Shown: positions 35,926 to 45,147 of the stretch, piece by piece
Layout: each line of letters starts with the position of its first letter
How positions within the stretch are numbered: position 1 is the stretch's first letter
Origin: Peptoniphilus_E sp964345555
GTDB taxonomy: Bacteria > Bacillota > Clostridia > Tissierellales > Peptoniphilaceae
Reading direction: 5' to 3'
NCBI GenBank assembly: GCA_964345555.1
Contig: CAYFRD010000001.1
Span: 1 to 64,000, forward strand
Length of the DNA: 64,000 nt
Position numbers and translations under genes: made by a program
The notes under the pieces: generated by a model
Database searches by the model: none
What the model was told of the DNA's origin: nothing
Seen by the model: the letters and a program-made list of their open reading frames with translations, nothing else

Positions 35926-36591
35926 TCAATATTCCAAGTCCTTCAATGTGAAGGTATTCTTCTTATAGGTCAGTAGTCCGTCTTTCTGCATTTTTGAGAG
36001 CTCGTTGGACAGGGCACTGCGGTCCACTCCCAGATATTCCGAAAGCTGTTGTCGATTAAAAGCTATGGTAAATTGAGGACTGCCGTAATTAAGAGATTGC
36101 TCCGAAAGGTAGGATATCAATTTATCCCGTATGCTTTTGGCGGAGATGTGCTTCATTCTCTGATGTATGATCAGGTTTTTCTTTGCAGATACTTTGAAAA
36201 GATTATGAATAAATGCCGTATGATGTGGACATGACTGCGGACAGATGGTTAAAATTCTCTCAATATTTAAAAATAAAATCCTGCAGTCTTCATTGGCAAC
36301 AACGTCGCTTTGCAGCTGTTTTCCCGGTACTGCCGCATAGGACAATCCGAAGATATCACCTGTTTTTATATTGCCGAGAATGGATTTGTTGCCCCAGTAA
36401 TCATATTCCACTATATTGACACTTCCCTGTTCCACAAGACCTATTTCCTTTATATTCACACCAGTTCTATATATTATTTCCTTGTTCTTATAATCTTTTT
36501 CATGGGCTTGCAGGCAATTGAGCATGCTCTTGATTTCCTCTTCCGATATTCCGTTAAAAATTTCCGTTCTTGATAAAAAGAAATAATTCAT
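35926..36591 (-). CDS. Crp/Fnr-family regulator, probable HcpR
   Basis: The 221-residue product has an N-terminal cyclic-nucleotide-type beta-barrel (about 20-120; GLVEQGSVNIVEYDYWG, GDIFGLSYAAVPG) and a C-terminal winged helix-turn-helix (about 145-215; FNRQQLSEYLGVDRSALSNELSKM). It is divergent from a ferredoxin gene and hcp, the arrangement of HcpR, the regulator that activates hcp under nitrosative stress in clostridia. No N-terminal Fnr-type cysteine cluster is present, though cysteines occur at CLQAHE, NEDCRIL and ICPQSCPHH. A 14-bp palindrome lies in the shared control region 16 bases from its start. Confidence 0.87.
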   Translation of the reverse strand: MNYFFLSRTEIFNGISEEEIKSMLNCLQAHEKDYKNKEIIYRTGVNIKEIGLVEQGSVNIVEYDYWGNKSILGNIKTGDIFGLSYAAVPGKQLQSDVVANEDCRILFLNIERILTICPQSCPHHTAFIHNLFKVSAKKNLIIHQRMKHISAKSIRDKLISYLSEQSLNYGSPQFTIAFNRQQLSEYLGVDRSALSNELSKMQKDGLLTYKKNTFTLKDLEY

Positions 36592-36606
36592 AAAATTCTC
36601 CTTACT

Positions 36607-36620
36607 GTTGTAAAAACAAC
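36607..36620. promoter_or_regulatory. Candidate HcpR operator (GTTGT-n4-ACAAC)
   Basis: A perfect 14-bp palindrome with Crp/Fnr-like geometry lies between the regulator and the ferredoxin-hcp operon. A TATAAT for the plus-strand operon is at 36674-36679, so the palindrome is centred about 72 bases before the expected transcription start, a helical phase used by class I activators. Confidence 0.5.
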
Positions 36621-36713
36621 TAATATATTTTTTATTCTATATTATAATTTATTTCTGTCAATATTTAATTTTGTATAATATTTTGCATATTTAAAACTTT
36701 GCGAGGAGAAAAT

Positions 36714-37412
36714 ATGAAGAGAAAAATTATAAAAATCTACGAAGATAAATGTATCGGTTGCGGTCTGTGTGCTAGAGCTTGCAACGAAGGTGCCATTGCT
36801 GTAATAGACGGAAAAGCAAAACTGTTGAGAGATGATTACTGCGACGGCCTTGGCAACTGCCTGCCCGCCTGTCCCGTGAATGCCATTGAACTTGAAGAAC
36901 GTGAAGCTGTAGCATACGATGAGGAAGCTGTCAAAGAAAAACAAATAAGAGAACAGAAAGATGTTTTGGCTTGCGGCTGTTCCGGCTCTCATGTAAAGGC
37001 GATTCAAAGAAAAATTGAAAGAGAATCTTCTGTAAAAATCTCGCCTCATAGTCGTTTAAGACAATGGCCGGTACAGATAAAACTTGCCCCTGTGAATGCT
37101 CCCTATTTCGACAATGCAAGACTGCTCATAGCTGCGGACTGTACCGCCTATGCCTACGGTGCTTTCCATGAGAAATTCATGAAAAATCACATCACCTTGA
37201 TCGGCTGTCCCAAACTGGACGATATCGACTACAGTGAAAAACTCACTTCAATCATCAAAAACAACTCTATAAAAAGTGTAAGAGTTGTTCGCATGGAAGT
37301 TCCTTGTTGCGGCGGTATGGAAAGAGCTGTGGTAACCGCACTTAGAAATTCAGGTAAAATGATTCCGTGGCAAGTTGTCACCATTTCCACAGATGGTAAA
37401 ATTCTCGATTAA
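36714..37412 (+). CDS. Ferredoxin-domain protein partner of Hcp
   Basis: The 232-residue product starts with a ferredoxin domain: Cys13, 16, 19 and 23 (CIGCGLCARAC) and Cys43, 49 and 53 (CDGLGNCLPAC). That is seven cysteines, one fewer than two standard [4Fe-4S] clusters need. A C-terminal domain of about 130 residues has LLIAADCTAYAYGAF, LIGCPKLDD and EVPCCGGMERAV, features of the ferredoxin-like proteins that accompany hcp in clostridia. It probably delivers electrons to Hcp. I start it at 36714, after GAGGAG, rather than at 36699. hcp follows 48 bases downstream. Confidence 0.85.
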   Translation: MKRKIIKIYEDKCIGCGLCARACNEGAIAVIDGKAKLLRDDYCDGLGNCLPACPVNAIELEEREAVAYDEEAVKEKQIREQKDVLACGCSGSHVKAIQRKIERESSVKISPHSRLRQWPVQIKLAPVNAPYFDNARLLIAADCTAYAYGAFHEKFMKNHITLIGCPKLDDIDYSEKLTSIIKNNSIKSVRVVRMEVPCCGGMERAVVTALRNSGKMIPWQVVTISTDGKILD

Positions 37413-37460
37413 TCTTTGTGAATACGCGCAATCAATATTTTAAAATAGGAGGAAATTTAA

Positions 37461-39092
37461 ATGAGTATGTTTTGTTATCAATGTCAAGAAACCGCCAAGG
37501 GAACCGGTTGTACCCTAAGAGGAGTCTGTGGCAAAAGCGAAGAAGTCGCCAATCTTCAAGATCTGTTGATATATGCACTGAAAGGAATTGCGCACATAGT
37601 GATCAAGAACAAAATCGACACTACAGCCTTGGACGAACTGAATTATCAAGTGCTCAACAGCCTTTTCATGACCATTACAAATGCCAACTTCTACAACAAA
37701 TCCATTGAAAATCAAATTGTAAAGATGATCGCACTTCGTGATGAATTAAAAAAAGATACAACGAAAAAAAATCTGCATGATGCAGCGACCTTCACAGTAA
37801 ATTCCGCTGAAGATATGTTGGAAAAAGCAGTCTCTGTAGGTGTGCTCTCCACAGAAAACGAAGATGTAAGATCCCTTAGAGAAATGATACTTTACGGGTT
37901 GAAGGGGATGGCTGCCTACGGAAAACACGCTTGGAATCTAGGCAAAAAAGATGCGGGAATAATTGCATTTATATACGAAGCTTTGGCTGCAACATTGGAA
38001 GATTCTATTTCAGCAGATGAATTGGTGGCATTGACGCTCAAGACAGGCGAATTCGGCGTAAAAGTCATGGCACTTCTTGACGAAGCGAATACAAACAAGT
38101 ACGGACACCCCGAAATCACCGAAGTAAATATAGGTGTCGACAAAAATCCCGCAATCCTGATATCCGGACACGATTTGAGAGATTTGGAACAATTGTTGGA
38201 GCAAACACAAGGCACAGGAGTAGACGTATACACTCACAGCGAAATGCTGCCTGCACACTACTATCCCAAGTTTAAAAAATACGATAACTTCATCGGTAAT
38301 TATGGAAACGCATGGTGGAAACAGTTGGAAGAATTCAAATCCTTCAGAGGACCGATTTTATTTACTACCAATTGCATAGTTCCTCCCAAGAGCGAAGAAG
38401 TACGCAACAGAATATTTACCACAGGATCTACGGGATACCCAGGTTGCAAACACATAGATGCTGATACAAAGGGCAATAAGGACTTTTCTGAAATCATAGC
38501 TATGGCAAAGACTCTCCCCGCGCCGCAAGAAATAGAAACCGGCAGCATCGTTGGAGGATTCGCTCACAATCAAGTAATCGCCTTGGCGGATAAAATCGTA
38601 GATGCGGTTAAGACAGGCGCCATAAAGAAATTCTTCGTAATGGCAGGCTGTGACGGTAGAATGAAATCAAGAAATTACTACAGCGAATTTGCCGAAAAAC
38701 TACCTGCAGATACGGTGATTTTAACTGCAGGCTGTGCAAAATACCGCTACAATAAATTGAATCTCGGCGATATCGGAGGAATTCCCAGAGTTTTAGATGC
38801 AGGACAATGCAACGACTCCTACTCCCTGGCAGTGATCGCACTGAAACTTAAAGAGGTATTTGAACTGGAAGACATCAATGAACTGCCCATAGCCTTCAAC
38901 ATAGCATGGTATGAGCAAAAAGCTGTCATAGTTCTGTTGGCACTGCTGTACTTAGGTGTCAAAAACATTCACTTGGGTCCCACACTTCCCGGATTCCTCT
39001 CTCCAAATGTGGCAAATGTCCTCGTGGAAAAATTCGGAATAGCAGGTATAGGCGAAGTGGACGAAGACATAGAACTTTTCATGAGCATGTAA
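37461..39092 (+). CDS. hcp: Hydroxylamine reductase / hybrid-cluster protein
   Basis: The 543-residue product carries the N-terminal cluster motif CYQCQETAKGTGC with GVCG (C-x2-C-x8-C-x5-C, the class I/II type of anaerobes) and the hybrid-cluster ligand regions SGHDLRDLEQ, GYPGCKHID, MAGCDGRMKSR, TAGCAKYRYN and NIAWYEQKAV. Hcp reduces nitric oxide or hydroxylamine and protects anaerobes from nitrosative stress. AGGAGG precedes the ATG. Co-transcription with the ferredoxin gene and the divergent HcpR-like regulator supports regulated stress expression. A shared hairpin terminator separates it from the SLH gene. Confidence 0.97.
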   Translation: MSMFCYQCQETAKGTGCTLRGVCGKSEEVANLQDLLIYALKGIAHIVIKNKIDTTALDELNYQVLNSLFMTITNANFYNKSIENQIVKMIALRDELKKDTTKKNLHDAATFTVNSAEDMLEKAVSVGVLSTENEDVRSLREMILYGLKGMAAYGKHAWNLGKKDAGIIAFIYEALAATLEDSISADELVALTLKTGEFGVKVMALLDEANTNKYGHPEITEVNIGVDKNPAILISGHDLRDLEQLLEQTQGTGVDVYTHSEMLPAHYYPKFKKYDNFIGNYGNAWWKQLEEFKSFRGPILFTTNCIVPPKSEEVRNRIFTTGSTGYPGCKHIDADTKGNKDFSEIIAMAKTLPAPQEIETGSIVGGFAHNQVIALADKIVDAVKTGAIKKFFVMAGCDGRMKSRNYYSEFAEKLPADTVILTAGCAKYRYNKLNLGDIGGIPRVLDAGQCNDSYSLAVIALKLKEVFELEDINELPIAFNIAWYEQKAVIVLLALLYLGVKNIHLGPTLPGFLSPNVANVLVEKFGIAGIGEVDEDIELFMSM

Positions 39093-39269
39093 AATTCAAT
39101 CTGTATTTAATATTTCGCAATCATAGCTATGCGAGTTCAACTTACTAAAATCATAAATATAATCCCGAGTTAATAACATCCGGCTTACACCCATACAAAA
39201 AATGAATGTCATCATGAAAATGTGTGAGACTATGACCTCATCGTCCTTATGATGAATATAAACTAAAGA

Positions 39270-39308
39270 AAAACCTGAAGAGCATTAATTTATAGCCTTT
39301 CAGGTTTT
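39270..39308. terminator. Bidirectional terminator between hcp and the PHP/SLH gene
   Basis: AAAACCTGAA/TTCAGGTTTT arms around a 19-base loop with A/T runs on both sides. Confidence 0.8.
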
Positions 39309-39324
39309 TTGCAACTAATTTTAA

Positions 39325-40968
39325 TTATTTTGAGAAAATATTATATAGAATTTGTGCCACTTCCGCTCTTGTCAGATCGCCCTTGGGATCAAACTCACCT
39401 GTATCTCTTCCCTTTAAAAGGCCTCTTTCAACAGCTTTATTTACATCTTCCTTAGCCCAATCGGCTATATTTTCGAAATCTTTAAAATCTCTCTTCTCTC
39501 CCGGAGGAAAATCTTTGTTGAGATTTTCAACGTATTTGTTTAAAATTTTCGCAATTTCTTCCCTGGTGATTTTTCTTTCCGGTTTAAAAGTTCCGTCTTC
39601 ATATCCGTTGACTATTCCCTTTTCAACTGCCCAGTTTATATATCCGCTTTCAAGACTTTCAGGGTTTATGTCGGAGAAAGATTTGCCCATGTAATCCTTG
39701 GGGTCCACTTTTTCCAGTTTCGCAACAGCTTTTACCACATCCACTCTTGTCGTAGGTGCATCCGGCATAAACTTGATGCCTTTCAAATCCATAAGCCCTT
39801 TTTTGAGCACTCGTTTAATTACATCTTCCGCCCAATGTCCCTTTATATCTTCAACTTTATTCCAATATTCCATCGCCTCTTCAGAGCCATCGGTTATTTT
39901 TGATTTCACCAAAGAATCCGTGCGATAATAATCAGAATCAGGAAACTCAACTTCGTAATAATCTTTTTCATCATCATAGTCTTCGACAAATACATCATTT
40001 ATTATCGGTGCGGCAATATCAGGTTTTTCTTCCGGTTTTTCTTCAGGATCTTTCCCTTCTTCTTCAATGAGTTTTACATCATTTCTGTTTCTTATTCTGA
40101 TTCTGTTTCCTTCAGGATCTATTGAAGAAAGTCCTGTCGCTTCCGCTTTGTCCCCTATTTTAAATTCGGGCATAGTCTTATCGTCTGAGCCTGTCTTCCC
40201 TATATATCCATCTATAAATACTCTTATACTTCCACTTCCGTCATCTAAAATCAAGCTGGATATTACTCCATTATCAATGTTTACTTCCTTGATTTCTCCC
40301 GTGACTTTAACAAATAATCCCAGATTATTTTTAACCTCTCCTGTTGCAAGTTTTTTCGGTTCAACCTTTGCTACGGATTCGTCTATTTTTTCAATAGTAT
40401 CCACATTCAACTGATGTTCACCTTGATATGAGCCGGTTGTCCCTTTAATTCTCACCCTTGTTCCCTCTGCAAAATCATTGGAAATTGGGAATATATTTAT
40501 TCCTCCTGTTTCATCCTGCACATAGGCACTGTCGAAAAATGCCGTATTTACATCAAATCCGCTGGCATTGGAAGTCAATGTTCCTTCTATCATGAACTGC
40601 TTTCCTTCTTCCGCCCCTTGTACTTCCGAAATACTTGTAACTGCCATGCCCTTGGGATATACGTTCAGTTCTATACCTTTGGTGTAGGGTGTTGTCGAAC
40701 CTTCGGGGTAAATTCTTACTTCAACGGTTTGTTTGCCCACTGTGTCAGGAATGATCGCTTCCGTAACTTCAGTTTTTTGATTTTTGCTTAATACAGGAAG
40801 ATTTGTTTCAACAGATTTTAAAACTTCTCCCGTTTCCTTTACCGCATATTCCATCTTGGAAACTTTTATGTCATTTTCCGACAAGTTGTTAAATGTGGTG
40901 GTTAGTATGACGGACTCTCCCACTTCTTCAATTTCAGTATTTTTCACAACGCTGTCTATATCCGTCAC
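39325..40968 (-). CDS. PHP-domain SLH surface protein, C-terminal fragment
   Basis: These 547 residues are the end of the large surface protein that begins at 44926. They contain an adhesion-type beta region with YPEGSTTPYTKG, an OB-fold-like domain (TSISEVQGAEEGKQFMIEGT, LKLATGEVKNNLGLFVKVTG-like) and, after an acidic linker, three SLH modules (KGHWAEDVIKR, FKPERKITREEIAKIL, FDPKGDLTRAEVAQIL) for attachment to secondary cell-wall polymer. Coding sequence in this frame continues upstream of the GTG at 40968 to about 41117, where one missing base in a C4 tract breaks continuity. No ribosome binding site supports an independent start, so this is best read as part of one gene. Confidence 0.8.
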   Translation of the reverse strand: MTDIDSVVKNTEIEEVGESVILTTTFNNLSENDIKVSKMEYAVKETGEVLKSVETNLPVLSKNQKTEVTEAIIPDTVGKQTVEVRIYPEGSTTPYTKGIELNVYPKGMAVTSISEVQGAEEGKQFMIEGTLTSNASGFDVNTAFFDSAYVQDETGGINIFPISNDFAEGTRVRIKGTTGSYQGEHQLNVDTIEKIDESVAKVEPKKLATGEVKNNLGLFVKVTGEIKEVNIDNGVISSLILDDGSGSIRVFIDGYIGKTGSDDKTMPEFKIGDKAEATGLSSIDPEGNRIRIRNRNDVKLIEEEGKDPEEKPEEKPDIAAPIINDVFVEDYDDEKDYYEVEFPDSDYYRTDSLVKSKITDGSEEAMEYWNKVEDIKGHWAEDVIKRVLKKGLMDLKGIKFMPDAPTTRVDVVKAVAKLEKVDPKDYMGKSFSDINPESLESGYINWAVEKGIVNGYEDGTFKPERKITREEIAKILNKYVENLNKDFPPGEKRDFKDFENIADWAKEDVNKAVERGLLKGRDTGEFDPKGDLTRAEVAQILYNIFSK

Positions 40969-41105
40969 AGCCGCCTTCTTCGTCCATACCGGAGCTGTTA
41001 CGGCAATATCTTCATCAGCTTGAGTTACTTTGATATAGTAATAAGTTCCGCTGTTTTGAACTGTGAGGTTTACAGTCCCTGCATTGGAATTTATGCTCTC
41101 ACTGT

Positions 41106-44100
41106 CTAAAACCTCTCCCCATTTGAAATTACTTCAACTTTTCCGATTATGTCTTCCACGTCGGGGTCGATAATTTGCACTTTGATTTTTATTGCCTGTT
41201 CGTGAGGAATTTCCAATTTCGAACCCATTATATTTCCATCCAGCGTGTAGTCGATTTTCAAGTTTTTATCTTCCGTTGCATACCATCTGTGATTGTCTAC
41301 GGCATCCATAATCGATGTTAAAGTCAAATCATCGGCAATAGCTACATTTCTCGCATCATTTGCATCTCCCCACTTACCCTTGTGGTTGTCCTGATTGTTG
41401 GATGGAGCAACGTGCCAACCCTTGTCAAGGGCTTTGGTATATTGTTCATAACTGGGATAGTAGCCGTTTCCGTGTATGGGCCCTTCACCGTTCCCCACTT
41501 CCACAAGTTGAAGTTCCGCATCATACCTCGCATCGTAATGTCCAAAATCATCAAAAGTTCCGAAGGTGCTTCCCGGATGATTAAACTGTGAAAAAGAATT
41601 ATCTAAAGTCGTCAGAGCTTCGTAGTACTTGATAAGTCCTGCGGCATTTTGTTTATTGTTGAATTCAGGATCATTTCTTGAAACAAAACCCACCGTATTG
41701 AATGTATTTATATGTCCGTAATTGGCTCCTGATTTTGTCCAAGTCATTTCAAAACCGTAAAAAGGTAGAAAATCCACACTTGCATAACTTTCAATAGTTT
41801 CTTTATATTCTTTCCATTTAGATTTTGCAGAATCGGTTTTTGACCTAAGTCCTGAATTTTCATCGTCAAAAGTTCCCAAGTTTCCACTTTCATCGAAGTA
41901 GTTGGAGTGATCCGTAATGGCAAAAAAATCTATTTGATCCGCATTACTTGCATATTCCAATGCATCTGTCAATCCTCCCGCTCCGTCTGAATAATTGGTA
42001 TGGGAATGGATCTGACCGTAATAATGTCTGTACTGTGCTTCTCCTATATAGAAACTCCAATCATAATCATCTGCTATCTTTGTTCCGGTTGCATCTGTTA
42101 TGCTGATCTTCGCCGTAACTTTACCCTCTTGCAAAGCAGCTTTAGGTGTAAAGGTAGCTTCGCCATCGGCAAAATTCATATCATAGGAAACACCGTTCAA
42201 CATCAATTTTACTTTCATACCTTCTACAGGATTTAAAATCATTGTTCTGATCTGCGGTTGATAAGTGTTGAGAACTTCTTCATTCACCTTGGGCATTGTT
42301 TCCTTTACAAAGGGTCTTGAATCCACAGGAACCTTTATATTTTCGGTGATATTTGTCGATGTTCCGTATATAAAGGGCTTTTTATAATATCCGCTTGAAG
42401 TTTGTGCTCCGTCTGTAGCTTCAAATCTCAGTTCCAATTCTGTCAAGCTTTGAAACTTATCCTTGGGAATCGTTCCTTTATACACGCCTGTGATCTCATC
42501 CTTTTGCAATGGAATTTCAAAATCATTCGCATTTACTAATATCGCCTTTGCAGAGGTTACCTTTACATTGTCGATTATCTCTATCTGAAAATCATAATCC
42601 TGTCCCGCCTTTGCATCCAAAAATTCCGGCACTACTACAAAGGGCGCTAAATCATCATTTTTAATAATATAATCCTTGTAATCGTTAAGTCTAACTTGGA
42701 AATTTCCGCTGTGGACTGCTCCGGCACAGAGTATATCCACAACATCCCCGGCTTCTGTGCCGATGGGATACTCCGGAATTCTATATGCTTGCAATGTCGA
42801 TCCGTCCGAATATTTAAAATTCACTTGTCCGTCGCCGTATATGGGCAAAGTCAAATCGTTGATTCTCAAGTATTCATTGTAATATTTTTCCTGATTTTGA
42901 ACTATCATATCCTTAGTTACAACTTGAGGTTGACAAACTAAATCATACTTTGATCTTTGTTCAGCAGTCATGTTTAAACTTTCGGGATCTATCATTTGCA
43001 TAGTGGTAACCCCGGATGTTTCATCGGTATCATACCATTTAACACGATTGCCGCTTACGACTACTATATCTCCAGGTTGTACATTTTCCGTGGGTCCATA
43101 AATTTGATAACCCACTATTTCTCCGTTTACATAGTCCTGAATTATAAGTGCCGACCCTCCACTGTAGGAATAGACCGCCACACCTGCCACGGTTGAAGGT
43201 GTTTTGTCCGGCAATTCCAAAACTTCCGGTATCAGCATTGCGTTTTGTGCTTTGAGAAATTCTTCCGTGAAAATATCCGATTTATATGTCGTCGGTGTTA
43301 CAGGATCTGTTCCTTCGACCTTTACGATATCTTCAACATTTGCAACTCTAAGCTGATATCCTGCATTGGGGTTAGTCCTGTGATATTGGCTTGCAACTGC
43401 CGTTACATTTACTGTGTCATTTGCAGCTATATCTTCACTCAATCCCGGGATTTTAAACATTGCTACTGTTTTTTCATTTTGAGTGAGATTCGTGTTCCGG
43501 TTATTTGTTGAATAAGCTCCAATTGTCGCTCCCTTTATCAGAACTCTTTCCGATTCATAATCTTCACCATTGGAAATTAATTCGTCTAAGGTGATTTCCT
43601 GCGGCTCCGGCAAAACATTATTTTGAGAAATCCTGCTTATGTCTTTAAGGTTTTGCAGTTGCATAAGACCGTTATAAGTGCTTACAGTGCCGGTAAGTTT
43701 TATTTCATCTCCCGGTGCAAGATCCGGAACTGCAGATGTTATATTGTTTTTCGAATAAAGAGCAATGCCGGCAGTTGAATCTTGAATTATTACGGTATTA
43801 TTATCAAAAAATGTAACTATTCCTTGTGTCGTAACTTCCCCTCCGGTAGCTCTAGCCTCTGCAATTGTGGATATTGTTTCTTGAATTTCAATCCATTTTG
43901 CATATACTGTTGTATCATCTTGCACTCCCATGTTGAAGTCAAATGCTTTTTCCGTTCCGTTCCATATCTTCCAATACCAACCGTCAAAGGTGTAGCCTGT
44001 CTTTGTGGGCGCTGTCGGTGCAGTGATTTTGCTGTCCGACGGTGCTATTTCAGATTTATACTTTTGCGTTAAGCTTTCGTCCATATAATATGTTATTGTG

Positions 44101-44495
44101 CAAGGAGAGGAATCCGGCACCGAGATGATACATGTGGCGCTTTGGTCACCTACCTTTGCCGTTATGGTAGCTGTCCCAAAATCTAATACAGTTACCAGTC
44201 CGTTATTATCGACAGTCGCTACTTGCTCATTATCGCTGCTCCATGTAATTGGCGTTCCTATAGGAACCCCAGCCGGCTTCAGTTGTTTTGTTGCACGTAT
44301 ACTACCCATGCTGTAGTATTCAAAATTAAATTCTGCAGGAGAAATGCTCAGACCTGTCTGAGTTCCTCCACCCTGCGTTGATGAATAATTAGTCCATTTG
44401 ATATTGTCTATTGTCACTTGAGCACGATTTGAGATTGTGTAAGTAGGCTTTATGGTTATTTTTACCGTTCCCTCAAGATTTATGTCTGCAGTCAT
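41106..44495 (-). CDS. PHP-domain SLH surface protein, central fragment
   Basis: This 1129-residue fragment contains, in order, a Big2-type Ig domain (ISPAEFNFEYYSMGS, ITWSSDNEQVATVDNNG), an InlB-like repeat (ITYYMDESLTQKY, GYTFDGWYWK), OB-fold-like domains (EVTTQGIVTFFDNNTVIIQD), an Ig-like region, and a PHP phosphoesterase domain of the CehA/McbA type (about 860-1100) with GQIHSHTNYSDG, ITDHSNYFDES, FEMTW, FNHPGSTFG and NQDNHKGKW. The first HxH and DH motifs are intact metal ligands. Coding sequence in this frame extends upstream to the frameshift at 44599-44603 (IGLYVNDDTTPVATVDATN). It probably acts outside the cell on a phosphoester or related substrate. Confidence 0.82.
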   Translation of the reverse strand: MTADINLEGTVKITIKPTYTISNRAQVTIDNIKWTNYSSTQGGGTQTGLSISPAEFNFEYYSMGSIRATKQLKPAGVPIGTPITWSSDNEQVATVDNNGLVTVLDFGTATITAKVGDQSATCIISVPDSSPCTITYYMDESLTQKYKSEIAPSDSKITAPTAPTKTGYTFDGWYWKIWNGTEKAFDFNMGVQDDTTVYAKWIEIQETISTIAEARATGGEVTTQGIVTFFDNNTVIIQDSTAGIALYSKNNITSAVPDLAPGDEIKLTGTVSTYNGLMQLQNLKDISRISQNNVLPEPQEITLDELISNGEDYESERVLIKGATIGAYSTNNRNTNLTQNEKTVAMFKIPGLSEDIAANDTVNVTAVASQYHRTNPNAGYQLRVANVEDIVKVEGTDPVTPTTYKSDIFTEEFLKAQNAMLIPEVLELPDKTPSTVAGVAVYSYSGGSALIIQDYVNGEIVGYQIYGPTENVQPGDIVVVSGNRVKWYDTDETSGVTTMQMIDPESLNMTAEQRSKYDLVCQPQVVTKDMIVQNQEKYYNEYLRINDLTLPIYGDGQVNFKYSDGSTLQAYRIPEYPIGTEAGDVVDILCAGAVHSGNFQVRLNDYKDYIIKNDDLAPFVVVPEFLDAKAGQDYDFQIEIIDNVKVTSAKAILVNANDFEIPLQKDEITGVYKGTIPKDKFQSLTELELRFEATDGAQTSSGYYKKPFIYGTSTNITENIKVPVDSRPFVKETMPKVNEEVLNTYQPQIRTMILNPVEGMKVKLMLNGVSYDMNFADGEATFTPKAALQEGKVTAKISITDATGTKIADDYDWSFYIGEAQYRHYYGQIHSHTNYSDGAGGLTDALEYASNADQIDFFAITDHSNYFDESGNLGTFDDENSGLRSKTDSAKSKWKEYKETIESYASVDFLPFYGFEMTWTKSGANYGHINTFNTVGFVSRNDPEFNNKQNAAGLIKYYEALTTLDNSFSQFNHPGSTFGTFDDFGHYDARYDAELQLVEVGNGEGPIHGNGYYPSYEQYTKALDKGWHVAPSNNQDNHKGKWGDANDARNVAIADDLTLTSIMDAVDNHRWYATEDKNLKIDYTLDGNIMGSKLEIPHEQAIKIKVQIIDPDVEDIIGKVEVISNGERF

Positions 44496-44566
44496 GGTGA
44501 CCGGAGTCGTTGCATTTGTAGCATCTACAGTTGCGACAGGAGTTGTATCGTCATTTACATACAGTC

Positions 44567-44926
44567 CTATATTTCTCTTATTGCTATTTGTATATGCCTT
44601 TTTATGTCAATGCTTATACTTCCTATACCATCTTGTACCGTCGTGGTCAGATATGAATCGTCTTTAGTTTCTCCTCCTAAAAGAACTCCTTCACCATCAA
44701 TTACATATCCCGCAGCCTCCGCTCCTCTTGATCCGTTAGCTGTCCATGTTTCATTGTGAACACCGTTAAATGTATATTGTGTGTATGATGTCCCCGATGC
44801 GTTGAAACTGTCAAAAGTCTCCACATAATCCCATTGCGCCGCTGATACTTCGCCCATGGGAAAGGACGATAATATCATCAAAATCGCCAATAGCAGCGCT
44901 ATTTTTCTCCTCACTTCTCTTTTCAC
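44567..44926 (-). CDS. PHP-domain SLH surface protein, N-terminal fragment with signal peptide
   Basis: These 119 residues begin with a clear signal peptide (KREVRRKIALLLAILMILSS, cleavage near VSAA) followed by ETFDSFNASGTSY, NETWTANGSRGAE and VLLGGETKDDSYLTTT, a jelly-roll-like domain often found at the front of extracellular nucleases and phosphoesterases. The frame is lost at a T5 tract (44599-44603): one extra base would make it continue into the central fragment. AAAGTGAAAAGAG lies before the ATG. With both frameshifts repaired, the whole gene (39325-44926) would encode about 1867 residues. Confidence 0.8.
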   Translation of the reverse strand: MKREVRRKIALLLAILMILSSFPMGEVSAAQWDYVETFDSFNASGTSYTQYTFNGVHNETWTANGSRGAEAAGYVIDGEGVLLGGETKDDSYLTTTVQDGIGSISIDIKRHIQIAIREI

Positions 44927-45080
44927 TTTTTACCTCCTGAAGGTTCTATATAACATCACTTCTGCCCATAGGTTATTAGAAAAATATTATGCCTTCCACC
45001 CTCCTCAAGTAAAAAGATTATTAATTTTCTGTAATTTTCATCTGTATTTATAAGACAATCTTAATTTTCAAAACACAAAA

Positions 45081-45112
45081 ATATCAGTTCACTTTACTCT
45101 GTGAACTGATAT
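45081..45112 (-). terminator. Terminator of the gamma-glutamyltransferase gene
   Basis: ATATCAGTTCAC/GTGAACTGATAT perfect arms followed by TTTTTGTG on the minus strand. Confidence 0.8.
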
Positions 45113-45147
45113 AAATTATTTTATAAATAAATATAAACTCTTGGATT

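Noticed and set aside
44599..44603. Programmed -1 ribosomal frameshift
   Set aside because: The tract is only A5, without a classical X-XXY-YYZ slippery heptamer and a following pseudoknot that I can see; a length error or phase variation is simpler.
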